Assembly (NCBI RefSeq): GCF_002001205.1
Contig: NZ_MUNZ01000131.1
Location: 1-64,000, forward strand
Reading direction: 5' to 3'
Source: Hydrogenophaga sp. A37
Lineage (GTDB): Bacteria > Pseudomonadota > Gammaproteobacteria > Burkholderiales > Burkholderiaceae_C
Length of the DNA: 64,000 bases
Part shown: piece by piece, positions 1 to 8,545 of the stretch
Numbering within the stretch: the stretch's first letter is position 1
Layout of the letters: the number at the start of each line of letters is the position of its first letter
Notes under the pieces: generated by a model
Told to the model about the DNA's origin: nothing
Databases searched by the model: none
The model's input: the letters and a program-made list of their open reading frames with translations, nothing else
Translations under genes and position numbers: made by a program

Positions 1-307
1 TCGGCGTGGATGGCGCGGATGTGTGCCAGCAGAGCTTCATCGCTGTGGCGCCCGCCGGGCCTGCCAGCGATGTCCTGCGGACGGCGCAGCCAGTTGAAGT
101 AACCGCTGGCGCTGACCTCCAGCACGCTCTCCCCCGGCGCCGCTCAATACCCCTGGCTGCCTGGCGAACCCAGTTACCCAGGCTGGCCTTGGGGATGCCC
201 AAGACCTTGGCCACCACCGCAATGGCCTGACCGGCGCTCACTTGACGGACCGCCTCCAACTTGAACTCCTGCGTGTACTGCGCACGCACCTGCTTTGCTG
301 CTGTCAT
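1..307 (-). pseudogene. IS3-family transposase remnant (orfA start joined to an orfB piece)
   Basis: Reading leftward from the ATG at 307, the first ~48 residues are a typical IS3-family OrfA N-terminus, with YTQEFKLEAVRQV and the helix-turn-helix segment LGIPKASLGNWVR. Around position 150 the match moves to another frame that looks like internal OrfB (SASGYFNWLRRP, SDEALLAHIRAIHA). The rest of OrfA and the start of OrfB are missing, so this is an internally deleted, inactive copy. It runs off the left edge of the window; terminal inverted repeats cannot be checked. Confidence 0.75.
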
Positions 308-369
308 TCCTTGACTCCTTGTCGGTATTTTCAACAAGGCCAACAACTCCACTTTTCAGGGGCAAGGTC

Positions 370-666
370 ATGACCGGTCACAGCAGCGCCCTGCTCTTCC
401 CCGGTGAGCACGATCATCAAAAGTCGATGAACAACAACACGATCCTAGGCGCGCTGGATCTCATGGGCTACGCGGAGCGCATGACCGGTCATGGCTTCCG
501 GGGCATAGCTTCCACCCTCCTGCATGAACAGGGCTGACCACATGAGCACATCGAATTTCAGCTGGCCCATCAGGAGCGCAACCAGGTCAGCGCTTCATAC
601 AACCACGCGATGTACATGCAGCCGCGACACTCAAGTTCAGTCCCAGTTCGGCTTGTTTCTTCATGA
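370..666 (+). pseudogene. Tyrosine recombinase (phage/island integrase) C-terminal remnant
   Basis: One frame encodes the end of a P4-type integrase: LLFPGEHDHQKSMNNNTILG, then MTGHGFRGIASTLLHEQG, then after a TGA at 535-537 the same frame continues PHEHIEFQLAHQERNQVSA and SYNHAMYM. MTGHGFR carries the catalytic H-x-x-R, and SYNHAMYM the tyrosine region. In relatives a Trp (TGG) usually sits where this TGA is, so a nonsense change is likely. The N-terminal two thirds is absent and the end diverges. It lies beside the 3' end of tRNA-Lys, a common integration target. The rest of 308-799 shows no gene. Confidence 0.75.
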
Positions 667-799
667 CGCCATTGTTCCTTGCCTCGCACCTTCGGACCAT
701 CAGAACTGCGCGGGGTTTTGAAAACAGTCCTTAGGGGAAAGGCCAACTTTTCAGCATCCGCCAAAACTGTCACCAGACTGTCACCGACAACAGAAACGA

Positions 800-832
800 A
801 AAAGCCCGCTACGTTTTGTGTAGCGGGCTTTT
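800..832 (-). terminator. Rho-independent terminator downstream of the tRNA-Lys pair
   Basis: A perfect 13-bp inverted repeat (AAAAGCCCGCTAC / GTAGCGGGCTTTT) around a 7-nt loop. It sits about 20 nt past the 3' end of tRNA-Lys(TTT) and has a T-run on the leftward side. The symmetry allows it to work in both directions. Confidence 0.85.
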
Positions 833-852
833 CAGCCCCCGTGAGGGAAACT

Positions 853-928
853 TGGTGGGACGTGCGGGGGTCGAACCCACGACAAACGGATTAAAAGTCC
901 GCTGCTCTACCAACTGAGCTAACGTCCC
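853..928 (-). tRNA. tRNA-Lys (anticodon TTT)
   Basis: The reverse complement gives a 76-nt tRNA with acceptor GGGACGT pairing the 3' end, a D-loop with AGCTCAGTTGGTAGAGC, anticodon loop CTTTTAA (anticodon TTT, reads AAA/AAG), T-arm GGTTCGAACCC and an encoded CCA. It is in tandem with a second tRNA-Lys upstream, probably in one transcript ending at the 800-832 hairpin. Confidence 0.97.
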
Positions 929-1001
929 ATCAACTGGGTGTTCCAGCAGACAGATATCTGCCGGAATCAATGTGCAACTGCGAGACCCGCCCATGATTTC
1001 A

Positions 1002-1077
1002 TGGTGGGGCGTGAGTGACTCGAACACTCGACCTACGGATTAAGAGTCCGCTGCTCTACCAACTGAGCTAACGCCCC
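1002..1077 (-). tRNA. tRNA-Lys (anticodon CTT)
   Basis: 76-nt cloverleaf on the minus strand with acceptor GGGGCGT, D-arm as in the neighbouring tRNA-Lys, anticodon loop CTCTTAA (anticodon CTT, reads AAG), T-arm TGTTCGAGTCA and an encoded CCA. The body is close to the TTT tRNA 73 nt downstream, so the pair probably arose by duplication. Confidence 0.97.
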
Positions 1078-1117
1078 TGGTCTCGCGGTGTCAGGCTGCT
1101 TCCTGCGAAGCCTCAAA

Positions 1118-1924
1118 TTATAGCGTCGTTTTTGTTTGATTTGATGTGGCCACCAAAGCTTTTCCAGAATTCGCCAGGGCGTTCATCACGCACCCAGCTG
1201 CGCAAAGTCCGAACGTGGCCGTCACGCTGACCACGGACCCATATCCGTGGCAATTCAGTGATCCATCACCGATTTCGATGTCACAGGACGCATCGGGTGG
1301 TGCGACCGCTTCACGGCTGAACACACAGGAGGTTCCCATGCGCCCACTGCGCGAAGCGCCGTGCGCTTTTCGCAAGTTGTAACGAAGCTGAGCCAGCAAA
1401 GGGTCGTGGGTGACATCGGCCAGATCCGCCGCCTCCACGGCCTGGGCAAGGCGTTTGCCGCCGGCTGCACCGACCGTCACAAACGGCACGCGTTCACGCA
1501 GTGCCCAGGCGGCCAGCGCTGTCTTCGCGCGCACTTGGTCACAAGCGTCGATCAAGGCAGAAGGCAAACCGGCGGCGGATGGCAACAGCTTTGGCCAGTT
1601 GTCTGCAGTGACGAAGTCGTCGATCACATCCACTTGACAATGGGGGTGAAATTGCGCGATCCGTTCGCGCATGGCCTCTGCCTTGGATTGACCCAGCGTG
1701 GGTTCCAGCGCATGTATCTGGCGGTTGATGTTGGATTCAGACACATGGTCCATATCGATCAAGGTGAGGCGGCTCACACCGCTGCGCGCCAGCGCTTCAA
1801 CAGCCCAGGATCCCACGCCACCGATCCCGACCACCACCACATGGGCGTCAAAGATGGCCTGTGCGCCGGGCACGCCGTAGAGGCGCCGCAGTCCGCCAAA
1901 GCGACGTTCGAATTCAACGGTCAT
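1118..1924 (-). CDS. tcdA: tRNA threonylcarbamoyladenosine dehydratase (TcdA/CsdL)
   Basis: E1/ThiF-like ATP-dependent enzyme that cyclises the t6A modification at tRNA position 37 to ct6A. It shows the family N-terminus (RRFGGLRRLYG), the nucleotide-binding glycine motif VVVGIGGVGSWAVEALARSG, and the conserved ESNINRQ segment. The start is taken at 1924 because the ATG overlaps the stop of the upstream permease gene by 4 nt (ATGA), a sign of translational coupling; an ATG at 1942 would add six residues. The resulting 268 residues are normal for the family. Confidence 0.93.
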   Translation of the reverse strand: MTVEFERRFGGLRRLYGVPGAQAIFDAHVVVVGIGGVGSWAVEALARSGVSRLTLIDMDHVSESNINRQIHALEPTLGQSKAEAMRERIAQFHPHCQVDVIDDFVTADNWPKLLPSAAGLPSALIDACDQVRAKTALAAWALRERVPFVTVGAAGGKRLAQAVEAADLADVTHDPLLAQLRYNLRKAHGASRSGRMGTSCVFSREAVAPPDASCDIEIGDGSLNCHGYGSVVSVTATFGLCAAGCVMNALANSGKALVATSNQTKTTL

Positions 1925-3033
1925 TCGCGCTCCAACAACCATATCTGGAAACGGAATCCCAGCCAGGCGCCGGCCATGATGCCGGCCACAGCGATCACAC
2001 TGGTGAGGCTAAGCGTTGAAAGGCCAGACAAGCCTTGGCCGACGGTACACCCGAGGGCCGTGACCCCGCCCACACCCATGCAGGCTGCGCCGACGAGGTG
2101 CAGCGCCGTGTCCTGGGTGTTGCGAAAACCTTCCCATCGAAAGCTGCGGGACATCAGCGCTTCAACGAACGCACCCACCACCACGCCAGCGACAGAGACA
2201 ACGCCGAGTGTCAGCACCTTGGAGGTATCGCTGAAATGGATCAGCCAGTCGAGCGTGTAAGCCATGGGTGCGGTGAAGGTCAGCGACTCCATGCGACCGC
2301 TGTTGGTGGCCAGGTACACCGCGTCGAGCGTCTCAGGATGCTCAGGCACAAAGCCCAGATGACCACTGATCCACCACATCAAAACGATCACCGATCCCAG
2401 GCCCAGCCCAGCCAAGAGGTTGTTGGTGTTCCGAAAATCAGCACTGGCCAACGCCCACGCCATCAATGCGCCACCGATCAGCAAGGCCGCCCACAAGCCC
2501 GTGGTGATCGGCGCCATGCCGGTGGCCTGCGCGAGCCACATGGGCAGCGTCCCGCCCGATACAAGGTCGAACGCCACGAGGTCGACTGTGTTGACACGCA
2601 GCACTGCGAGAAAACCGCGCAAGGTCGCAAAAGCTGCGAACCCCATGACAAAAAACACAACCAGCGATTTCAGGCTGCCCGTGCCGATGCGCACCAGCGT
2701 CTTGCTGCCACAGCCGGAGGCCAATACCATGCCAAAACCAAACAGCATGCCACCGACGGTGGCTGAAAGCCAGACGATGCGGCCGGAGGCGTAAATGGTT
2801 TTTCCTGTGTCGATCCAGCCCAGCCAGCCCATGCTGTAGAACCCGATCATGGCCACACCGACCGCCATGCCCCACATGCGCATGCGGGTCCACGAGCCCA
2901 TGTTGACGATGTCGCTGACCGCACCCATCGTGCAAAACTGGGTGCGCTGAGCGATGAAGCCAAAAAGCAATGAGGCCGCGAAAGCGGCCCACAGCACAAG
3001 CGTTTGTAATTTTTGAAAGTCGGCGATGTCCAT
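1921..3033 (-). CDS. YeeE/YedE-family sulfur-compound permease
   Basis: A 370-residue integral membrane protein with about nine or ten hydrophobic helices. It carries the conserved cysteine motifs of the YeeE/YedE (TsuA-type) family: TQFCTMGA near the N-terminus, ASGCGSKTL around residue 107 and ALGCTVGQGLSGLS near the C-terminus. In characterised members these cysteines relay thiosulfate across the inner membrane. The substrate here is inferred from the family only. It is translationally coupled to tcdA, an E1-like enzyme that does not obviously need it. Confidence 0.88.
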   Translation of the reverse strand: MDIADFQKLQTLVLWAAFAASLLFGFIAQRTQFCTMGAVSDIVNMGSWTRMRMWGMAVGVAMIGFYSMGWLGWIDTGKTIYASGRIVWLSATVGGMLFGFGMVLASGCGSKTLVRIGTGSLKSLVVFFVMGFAAFATLRGFLAVLRVNTVDLVAFDLVSGGTLPMWLAQATGMAPITTGLWAALLIGGALMAWALASADFRNTNNLLAGLGLGSVIVLMWWISGHLGFVPEHPETLDAVYLATNSGRMESLTFTAPMAYTLDWLIHFSDTSKVLTLGVVSVAGVVVGAFVEALMSRSFRWEGFRNTQDTALHLVGAACMGVGGVTALGCTVGQGLSGLSTLSLTSVIAVAGIMAGAWLGFRFQIWLLERE

Positions 3034-3100
3034 GCCGGCATTGTAGAAGCTGCCCCTCTCCTGACGGACGGGAACGGAGAGGCAGCTTCAACCAGCGCGC

Positions 3101-3898
3101 TCAGCGCAGACGCGCAAGCCGCTCACGCCCGGCCGCTGCGGCCTCCGACTGCGGGTAGCCCTTCACCAGCGCTTCCAGGGTGCGCTGAGCGGCCTTGCCG
3201 TCCTTCAGTTCCACCTGGCTGTTGGCCATGGCCAACATGGCCTCGGGTGCACGCAGATGCGTCGGAAACTGGGTCACCAATCGACGGTGGCTGTCGATCG
3301 AATCTTTGTAGGCGCGGGTGGCGTACTGAGCATTCCCCAGCCAGTAAAGAGCGGAAGCCGTGTAACCACTGCTGGGAAACCGGCGCAGCAGACCGCTGTA
3401 AGCGGCCGTGGCCGCACCGAATTCGGCCTTGCGCAACAGCTCCATCGCCGCGTCGAAGTCACGCTTCTCTTCAGGTGTGACACCAAACTCCACCCCATCG
3501 AGTGCCACGCGCACGGGCTCCACCTGCTTCAGACGCGCATCGACACCGGCCTGCGCATCCTTTTGTTGGCGCTGCAATTCCGACACATCGCGTGCCAGCT
3601 GCTCGTTCTGACCACGCAGGCGGGCCATTTCGGCACGCAACTGCTCGTTCTGATTGGACAACTCCAACAGGCTTCGCTGGCTGGTGGCGCTGTTTTCACG
3701 CGCTTCGTTGATGAGGCGACTCAGGGCGGCATCGTTCGATTGCTTGTAAGCATCGAATTTTTGCCGCACATCCAGAATGGCCTTGCGTGCTTCATCGTCG
3801 TCAAAGAGCGCATGGGCTTGCAAGGGCCACAAACAGGCACCCACCAGCGCCAATGCGCCCCACCAAGGTGCCAAAGATGCAGGTGAGCGCAAGGTCAT
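3101..3898 (-). CDS. cpoB: Cell division coordinator CpoB (Tol-Pal system protein YbgF)
   Basis: Periplasmic protein that links peptidoglycan synthesis to Tol-Pal constriction of the outer membrane. Residues 1-30 form a signal peptide ending near QAHALFDDD. Residues ~40-115 are a coiled coil (NEQLRAEMARLRGQNEQLA), followed by three TPR units (LLRKAEFGAATAAYSGLLRR, ALYWLGNAQYATRAYKDS, PEAMLAMANSQVELKDGKAA). The length of 265 fits the family. It begins 2 nt after the pal stop, in the usual tolB-pal-cpoB order. Confidence 0.95.
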   Translation of the reverse strand: MTLRSPASLAPWWGALALVGACLWPLQAHALFDDDEARKAILDVRQKFDAYKQSNDAALSRLINEARENSATSQRSLLELSNQNEQLRAEMARLRGQNEQLARDVSELQRQQKDAQAGVDARLKQVEPVRVALDGVEFGVTPEEKRDFDAAMELLRKAEFGAATAAYSGLLRRFPSSGYTASALYWLGNAQYATRAYKDSIDSHRRLVTQFPTHLRAPEAMLAMANSQVELKDGKAAQRTLEALVKGYPQSEAAAAGRERLARLR

Positions 3899-3900
3899 GT

Positions 3901-4476
3901 TCAGCGGTAGGTCACTTCAACGCGGCGGTTCTTGCCGTAGGCGGTTTCGTCCATGCCCATCGCGGCCGGCCGTTCCTCGCCGAAGCTCACGGGCTCCATC
4001 TGCGATTCGGCCACCCCGAGCAGCGCCAAAGCGCGGCGCACGGCTTCGGCACGCTTCTGTCCCAATGCGATGTTGTACTCGCGGCTACCGCGCTCGTCGG
4101 TATGACCCTCGAGTCCCACCCTGCGGTTCGGATTGGCCTTGAGGAAGCGCGCATTGGCTTCCAGGACAGCGGTGGAGTCCGCACGAACGGCGAAACTGTC
4201 GTAGTCGAAATACACCACACGGGACAGCGCGGCCGGCTGCGGGACATCAATGCCGGGGACCTGGACTTCGGCCACGTTGCGAGGGTCGACGCCTGTTGTG
4301 CCATCCCCAGCCTGCCCGGTGCTGGTGTTGCGGTCTTCCACCGGCGCATCTTCAAGCTTCACACTCGAACCGCAGGCGGCCAGAGCTGATACAAGGAGCA
4401 GGCCTGCGAGCCGAGTCGCCCAGGTACAGCCGGTGGTTGCTTGAAGTTGTGGCATCGAAGTCGGGTTTTTGAACAT
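3901..4476 (-). CDS. pal: Peptidoglycan-associated lipoprotein Pal
   Basis: Outer-membrane lipoprotein that binds peptidoglycan through a C-terminal OmpA-like domain and is recruited by TolB. The N-terminus ends in a lipobox (VSALAAC, lipidated Cys about residue 35). The OmpA_C domain has VVYFDYDSFAVRADS and the diaminopimelate-binding region LEGHTDERGSREYNIALGQ. The start at 4476 has a plausible AAGGGA ribosome-binding site; an internal ATG at 4455 would still keep the lipobox. Lies between tolB and cpoB. Confidence 0.96.
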   Translation of the reverse strand: MFKNPTSMPQLQATTGCTWATRLAGLLLVSALAACGSSVKLEDAPVEDRNTSTGQAGDGTTGVDPRNVAEVQVPGIDVPQPAALSRVVYFDYDSFAVRADSTAVLEANARFLKANPNRRVGLEGHTDERGSREYNIALGQKRAEAVRRALALLGVAESQMEPVSFGEERPAAMGMDETAYGKNRRVEVTYR

Positions 4477-4539
4477 GAAGCGTCCCTTTCTGGATCGGTG
4501 TAAGAGTAAAAGTTGAGAGCGTGAGTTTTGAGACAGGCT

Positions 4540-5850
4540 TCAGCGCACGAAGGGGCCCCAGTCGGGTTCCCTGATATCGCCTTGAGGGGTTGCCAAGCGG
4601 GTCTTGACACGCCCATCGACGGTGGTGGTCATCAGGGCCTCGCGACCACCGGACCGCGTCGCATAAAGAATCAAGCGGCTGTTGGGTGCAAAACTCGGAT
4701 TTTCATCGGCACTTGTGTCGCTGACCGCAGTCACCTTGCCACTGGCAAGCTCCATGACGTGCACACGATCACCGCCGCCGACCCTGGAAATGAACGCCAG
4801 CCAACGGCCATCGGGACTGGGGGCCGGAGAGGTGCTTTCGCTGCCCACAAAGGTCAGTCGCTGAGGGTTGTCTCCCTGCGCACCCATCCGATAGATTTGC
4901 GGAGAACCGCCCCGATCGCTCACAAAGTAGATGGATCGACCGTCAGGGCTGAAAACCGGTTCGGTGTCGATGCTGGCGGACTGGGTAAGGCGCCTTGGCG
5001 CACCGCCATTGGCGTCTAAAACGTGGATCTGCGTGCTGCCCGTGATGGCCAATGCGGCCACCACCTGGCGGCCATCAGGTGACCATGAAGGTGCGCTGTT
5101 GGAACCTCGAAAGTTGGCCAGCAACCGTCTTTTGCCCGAAGCCACATCGTGCGAGTAAATCACCGCCTTGCGCGCTTCAAACGACACGTAGGCCAACTGG
5201 GCACCGTTGGGCGCCCAATTGGGCGATGACAGCGGCATATTTGAAGAGAAGGCCGATTGCGCACCCTCGCCATCGGAATCGGCCACGTTCAAGACGTGCC
5301 GCTGGCCGACTTTGGTGATGTACGCGATGCGTGTGGCAAAAACGCCCTTCTCTCCTGTCAGCTTTTCGTACACGTAGTCGGCGACTTTGTGGGCCGCAAA
5401 ACGCAGTTCACGGGCCGAAGCCGGAAAACTCAGCCCGCCCATGTCTTGGGTGCGCACCACGTCCCACAACCGGAAACGCACATCAAAGCGCCCGTCGGCC
5501 AGGCGCGTCACGCTGCCCGTCAACAAGGCATCGGAGCCCTTCTCGCGCCATGGCGCCAAATCGGGCCGCGTGTTTTCGTCGAGCTGGACGGGCAAAGGCT
5601 CCACAAACCGAAACTGTCCACTGCGCTCCAGATCGGCCCGGACGATGGCCGCGATGTCCTGATCAACCTGGCTATTGCCTTTGAAAGCGGCTGTCGAGAT
5701 CGGGATCTGGGTCATGCCGGCGCCACCAACTTCTACCCTGAACTGGGCCAGCGCGTCTTTCAGGGGCAGTGCCATCAGCGGGAGTGCTGCAGCCTGGGTC
5801 AACAGATGCCGCCGGGAAGGCAGCCATTCGGGTCGATTCAAATCCAGCAT
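4540..5850 (-). CDS. tolB: Tol-Pal system beta-propeller protein TolB
   Basis: Periplasmic protein of the Tol envelope-division machine. An N-terminal signal sequence (RRHLLTQAAALPLMALP) is followed by the TolB N-domain and a six-bladed propeller with repeated YVSFEARK, WSPDGRQ, FSPDGRSIYFVSDRGG and PSPDGRWLAFIS blades. The start at 5850 gives 436 residues, normal for TolB; upstream in-frame codons would put 28 unlikely residues before the signal. The signal carries an RR pair, so Tat export is possible, but Sec is the family norm. tolQRA are not adjacent: the next gene upstream is the divergent msbA. Confidence 0.95.
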   Translation of the reverse strand: MLDLNRPEWLPSRRHLLTQAAALPLMALPLKDALAQFRVEVGGAGMTQIPISTAAFKGNSQVDQDIAAIVRADLERSGQFRFVEPLPVQLDENTRPDLAPWREKGSDALLTGSVTRLADGRFDVRFRLWDVVRTQDMGGLSFPASARELRFAAHKVADYVYEKLTGEKGVFATRIAYITKVGQRHVLNVADSDGEGAQSAFSSNMPLSSPNWAPNGAQLAYVSFEARKAVIYSHDVASGKRRLLANFRGSNSAPSWSPDGRQVVAALAITGSTQIHVLDANGGAPRRLTQSASIDTEPVFSPDGRSIYFVSDRGGSPQIYRMGAQGDNPQRLTFVGSESTSPAPSPDGRWLAFISRVGGGDRVHVMELASGKVTAVSDTSADENPSFAPNSRLILYATRSGGREALMTTTVDGRVKTRLATPQGDIREPDWGPFVR

Positions 5851-6024
5851 GCGTCGTTTGTGGGTGGTGATGCCTGTGCAAGCGCTGAGGCAGCGCCGCT
5901 TCAAAAGGGCCATCGGATAATACCGGATGAGCACACCGCTGCCGTGACAAGATGTGCATATCCTTGTCGCCCGGCGCCGTGCGCTTCAGACCGCTTATTT
6001 CAGTTGACCCCAGACCACGCTGTT

Positions 6025-7842
6025 TTGACCTCCACCCAAGCCCCTCCGTCTCTTCCCGAGTCCAGCATCCGGCAGCGCTTGTTGCGTTTCTGGCCATATT
6101 TCCGCTCGGCCAAAACGGGCATCGTGATGGCGGCCATGTGCACGCTGGTGGGTGCATTGACCGAACCCATGATCCCGGCACTGCTGAAGACACTGCTGGA
6201 TCGCGGATTCGCCCAGGGCAACGTGGCGCTCTGGATGGTGCCTGCGGCATTGCTGGGCCTGTTTGGTGTGCGTGGTCTGGCGGGGTTTCTGGCGCAGTAC
6301 GCGCTCTCGTATACAGCCAACCTGGGTTTGCTCAACCTGCGGCGCGCCATGTTCGCCAAGCTCAACGACGCACAGATGACGCTGTTCGCACGGCAAAGCG
6401 CGAGCAAGCTGTCCAACACGCTGGTCTATGAGGTCCAAACGGGATCGACCATGCTGGTCAATGCCCTGCTCACGCTGACCAAGGACAGCCTGACGCTGCT
6501 GGCCCTTCTCGGCTACCTGATGTACCTGAACTGGAAGCTCACCTTGATCGTGCTGCTGCTGTTCCCGGGCCTGATTGTGGTGATGCGGGTGCTTTCGCGC
6601 AGGCTCTACCGTCTCACGCGCTCCAGCCAGCAAGCCACCGACGAGCTGGCTTACGTGGTGGAAGAAAACGCGCTGGCCCACCGCATGGTGCGTCTGCATG
6701 GTGCCCAGCAGCGCCAGTCAGAGCGGTTTGAAGTGCTCAGCGTGGGCCTGCGGCGGCTAGCGCTCAAATCCACCATCGCGCAGGCGGCCATGACCCCACT
6801 GACTCAGATGCTGGCGGCCGTCGCCCTGTCTGCCGTGATCGCTGTGGCTTTGTGGCAAAGCAGCAGCAGCGGCGTCACCGTGGGCAACTTCGTTGCGTTT
6901 GTGACCGCCATGCTGATGCTGGTCGCACCGATCCGCCATCTCGCCGAGATCGCCGGCCCCATCACGCGCGGCCTGGCGGCACTCGAGCGTGGACTGGTGC
7001 TGATCGAAGAGACTCCCGAACAATCCAGTGGGGCCCACCAAGCCCTGCGGGTTCAAGGCGCCATCGAACTGAAGGACGTGTGGGTCCGCTACCCCTCTCG
7101 CGACGACACCCCTGAATCCGAAGGCGACGATCTCAACCGCACCGCCCTGCGGGGTATCTCCTTGACCGTGCGTCCAGGCGAAGTGCTGGCACTGGTCGGT
7201 CCCTCTGGCTCGGGCAAGACGACACTGGCCAACCTGATGCCCCGTTTTGTCGAGGTGTTGCGCGGCGAGGTGTTGCTTGATGGGGTGGCCCTGCCCTCTT
7301 GGGACCTGAAGTGCCTTCGACGGCAGTTCGCCATGGTCAGCCAGGACGTGATCATGCTGAACGACAGCCTGGCCGCCAACGTGGCCCTGGGTACGGCCGA
7401 TGGCTCGCTGGATGAAAACCGTGTGCAGGCGGCGCTGTCATCGGCCAACCTGGGGGACCTCATTGCGCGCCTGCCCAGGGGCATCCACAGCAACGTGGGG
7501 CACAACGCGGCCGAGCTCTCTGGCGGTCAGCGCCAAAGGCTGGCCATCGCCCGCGCCATCTACAAGGACGCGCCTGTCCTCATCCTGGACGAAGCGACTT
7601 CGGCGCTGGACAACGAGTCCGAGCGACTGGTTCAGGAAGCACTGGCCCGGCTCATGAAAGGGAGAACCACGCTCGTGATCGCCCACCGGCTCTCCACGAT
7701 CGAACACGCGGACCGTGTCGTGGTGCTGGCCAATGGGCAGATTTCGGAACAGGGATCGCACAGTGAGCTGCTCAAGGCCAATGGGCTGTACGCGCGGCTG
7801 CATGCGCAAGGGTTCAAAAGCGATGCTGCAACGCCCACCTGA
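6025..7842 (+). CDS. msbA: Lipid A export ATP-binding/permease MsbA
   Basis: Half-size ABC exporter that flips lipid A-core across the inner membrane. A six-helix transmembrane domain (residues ~20-310) precedes an ATPase domain with Walker A LVGPSGSGKTT, signature AELSGGQRQR, Walker B VLILDEATSALDN and H-loop IAHRLSTIEHAD. No ATG lies at a suitable position: the first ones fall inside helix 1. TTG at 6025 gives 605 residues with a normal N-terminus and is proposed as the start, although no strong ribosome-binding site precedes it. The frame is open further upstream, across the tolB promoter region. Confidence 0.88.
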   Translation: MTSTQAPPSLPESSIRQRLLRFWPYFRSAKTGIVMAAMCTLVGALTEPMIPALLKTLLDRGFAQGNVALWMVPAALLGLFGVRGLAGFLAQYALSYTANLGLLNLRRAMFAKLNDAQMTLFARQSASKLSNTLVYEVQTGSTMLVNALLTLTKDSLTLLALLGYLMYLNWKLTLIVLLLFPGLIVVMRVLSRRLYRLTRSSQQATDELAYVVEENALAHRMVRLHGAQQRQSERFEVLSVGLRRLALKSTIAQAAMTPLTQMLAAVALSAVIAVALWQSSSSGVTVGNFVAFVTAMLMLVAPIRHLAEIAGPITRGLAALERGLVLIEETPEQSSGAHQALRVQGAIELKDVWVRYPSRDDTPESEGDDLNRTALRGISLTVRPGEVLALVGPSGSGKTTLANLMPRFVEVLRGEVLLDGVALPSWDLKCLRRQFAMVSQDVIMLNDSLAANVALGTADGSLDENRVQAALSSANLGDLIARLPRGIHSNVGHNAAELSGGQRQRLAIARAIYKDAPVLILDEATSALDNESERLVQEALARLMKGRTTLVIAHRLSTIEHADRVVVLANGQISEQGSHSELLKANGLYARLHAQGFKSDAATPT

Positions 7843-7854
7843 CCCGGCCTCGGC

Positions 7855-8499
7855 TCAGTAGCTGTACTGCAGCCCCAGACCGAAAAAGTCGAGGTTCCCC
7901 CACCCGGTGTTTTTGTCGTTGCGCCGCTGGAAGATGTGATCGGCATCGGCCCGCAAGGCCAGGCGATCTGTGAGCCGATAGCTCATGCCAAAACCGATCA
8001 GCGATCGGGTCTGGCGGTTGCTGTAGGCCTGGTCTTCTGCCACGGCGCCCCATTGGGCTCGACCACTGTGGATCACACGGGCCAGTCCGGCTTTGCCAAA
8101 CAGGCGCAATCGATCCGTGATCTCGCCGCCCAGTGTCAGGCGTGCGCCGAAGGTCCGCACGGCTTGGACATACGTCTGCCCATTGGCCGCGATGTACCCG
8201 TGGCGCTGGCCGCCCTGAACGAACCCTTCTGCACCCAGCATCTCGTTGAACTGCATGCCGGCACCCAGCTGCAGGCCCGTCTGGCTGTCGCTGGCGCCCA
8301 TGCTTTGCCCCGGGTCACCGGCGATGTGGATCACGCTGTCGTGCGCGGCGCCCAAAGACCCGAAGAGATACGGCACCATGAGGGCCGCCGTCGGCACCAA
8401 GTTGGGCGTGCTTAAGGGTTGCGCATGGGCTGTCAGCGCCAGCATGGCGCTGCCGAGCAGCAGCAACAGGAAATCGGTTTTGACCATGGACATCCCCAT
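7855..8499 (-). CDS. Predicted outer-membrane beta-barrel protein
   Basis: A 214-residue protein with a clear Sec signal peptide (LLLLLGSAMLALTAHAQ) and alternating amphipathic strands (TFGARLTLGGEITDRLRLFG, RSLIGFGMSYRLTDRLALRA), ending in an aromatic C-terminus (GLGLQYSY) as BAM substrates do. This resembles small OmpA/OmpW-like eight-strand barrels. No peptidoglycan-binding domain is present. The specific role is unknown. It converges with msbA, 12 nt away. Confidence 0.7.
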   Translation of the reverse strand: MGMSMVKTDFLLLLLGSAMLALTAHAQPLSTPNLVPTAALMVPYLFGSLGAAHDSVIHIAGDPGQSMGASDSQTGLQLGAGMQFNEMLGAEGFVQGGQRHGYIAANGQTYVQAVRTFGARLTLGGEITDRLRLFGKAGLARVIHSGRAQWGAVAEDQAYSNRQTRSLIGFGMSYRLTDRLALRADADHIFQRRNDKNTGWGNLDFFGLGLQYSY

Positions 8500-8545
8500 C
8501 TTCCCTTAAACACCCGCCAACGCGGCAAGGCCAGACCAGCCCCGT

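Noticed and set aside
5257-6024. A 256-residue N-terminal extension of MsbA
   Set aside because: It is antisense to tolB and unlike any MsbA; TTG at 6025 gives the normal length.
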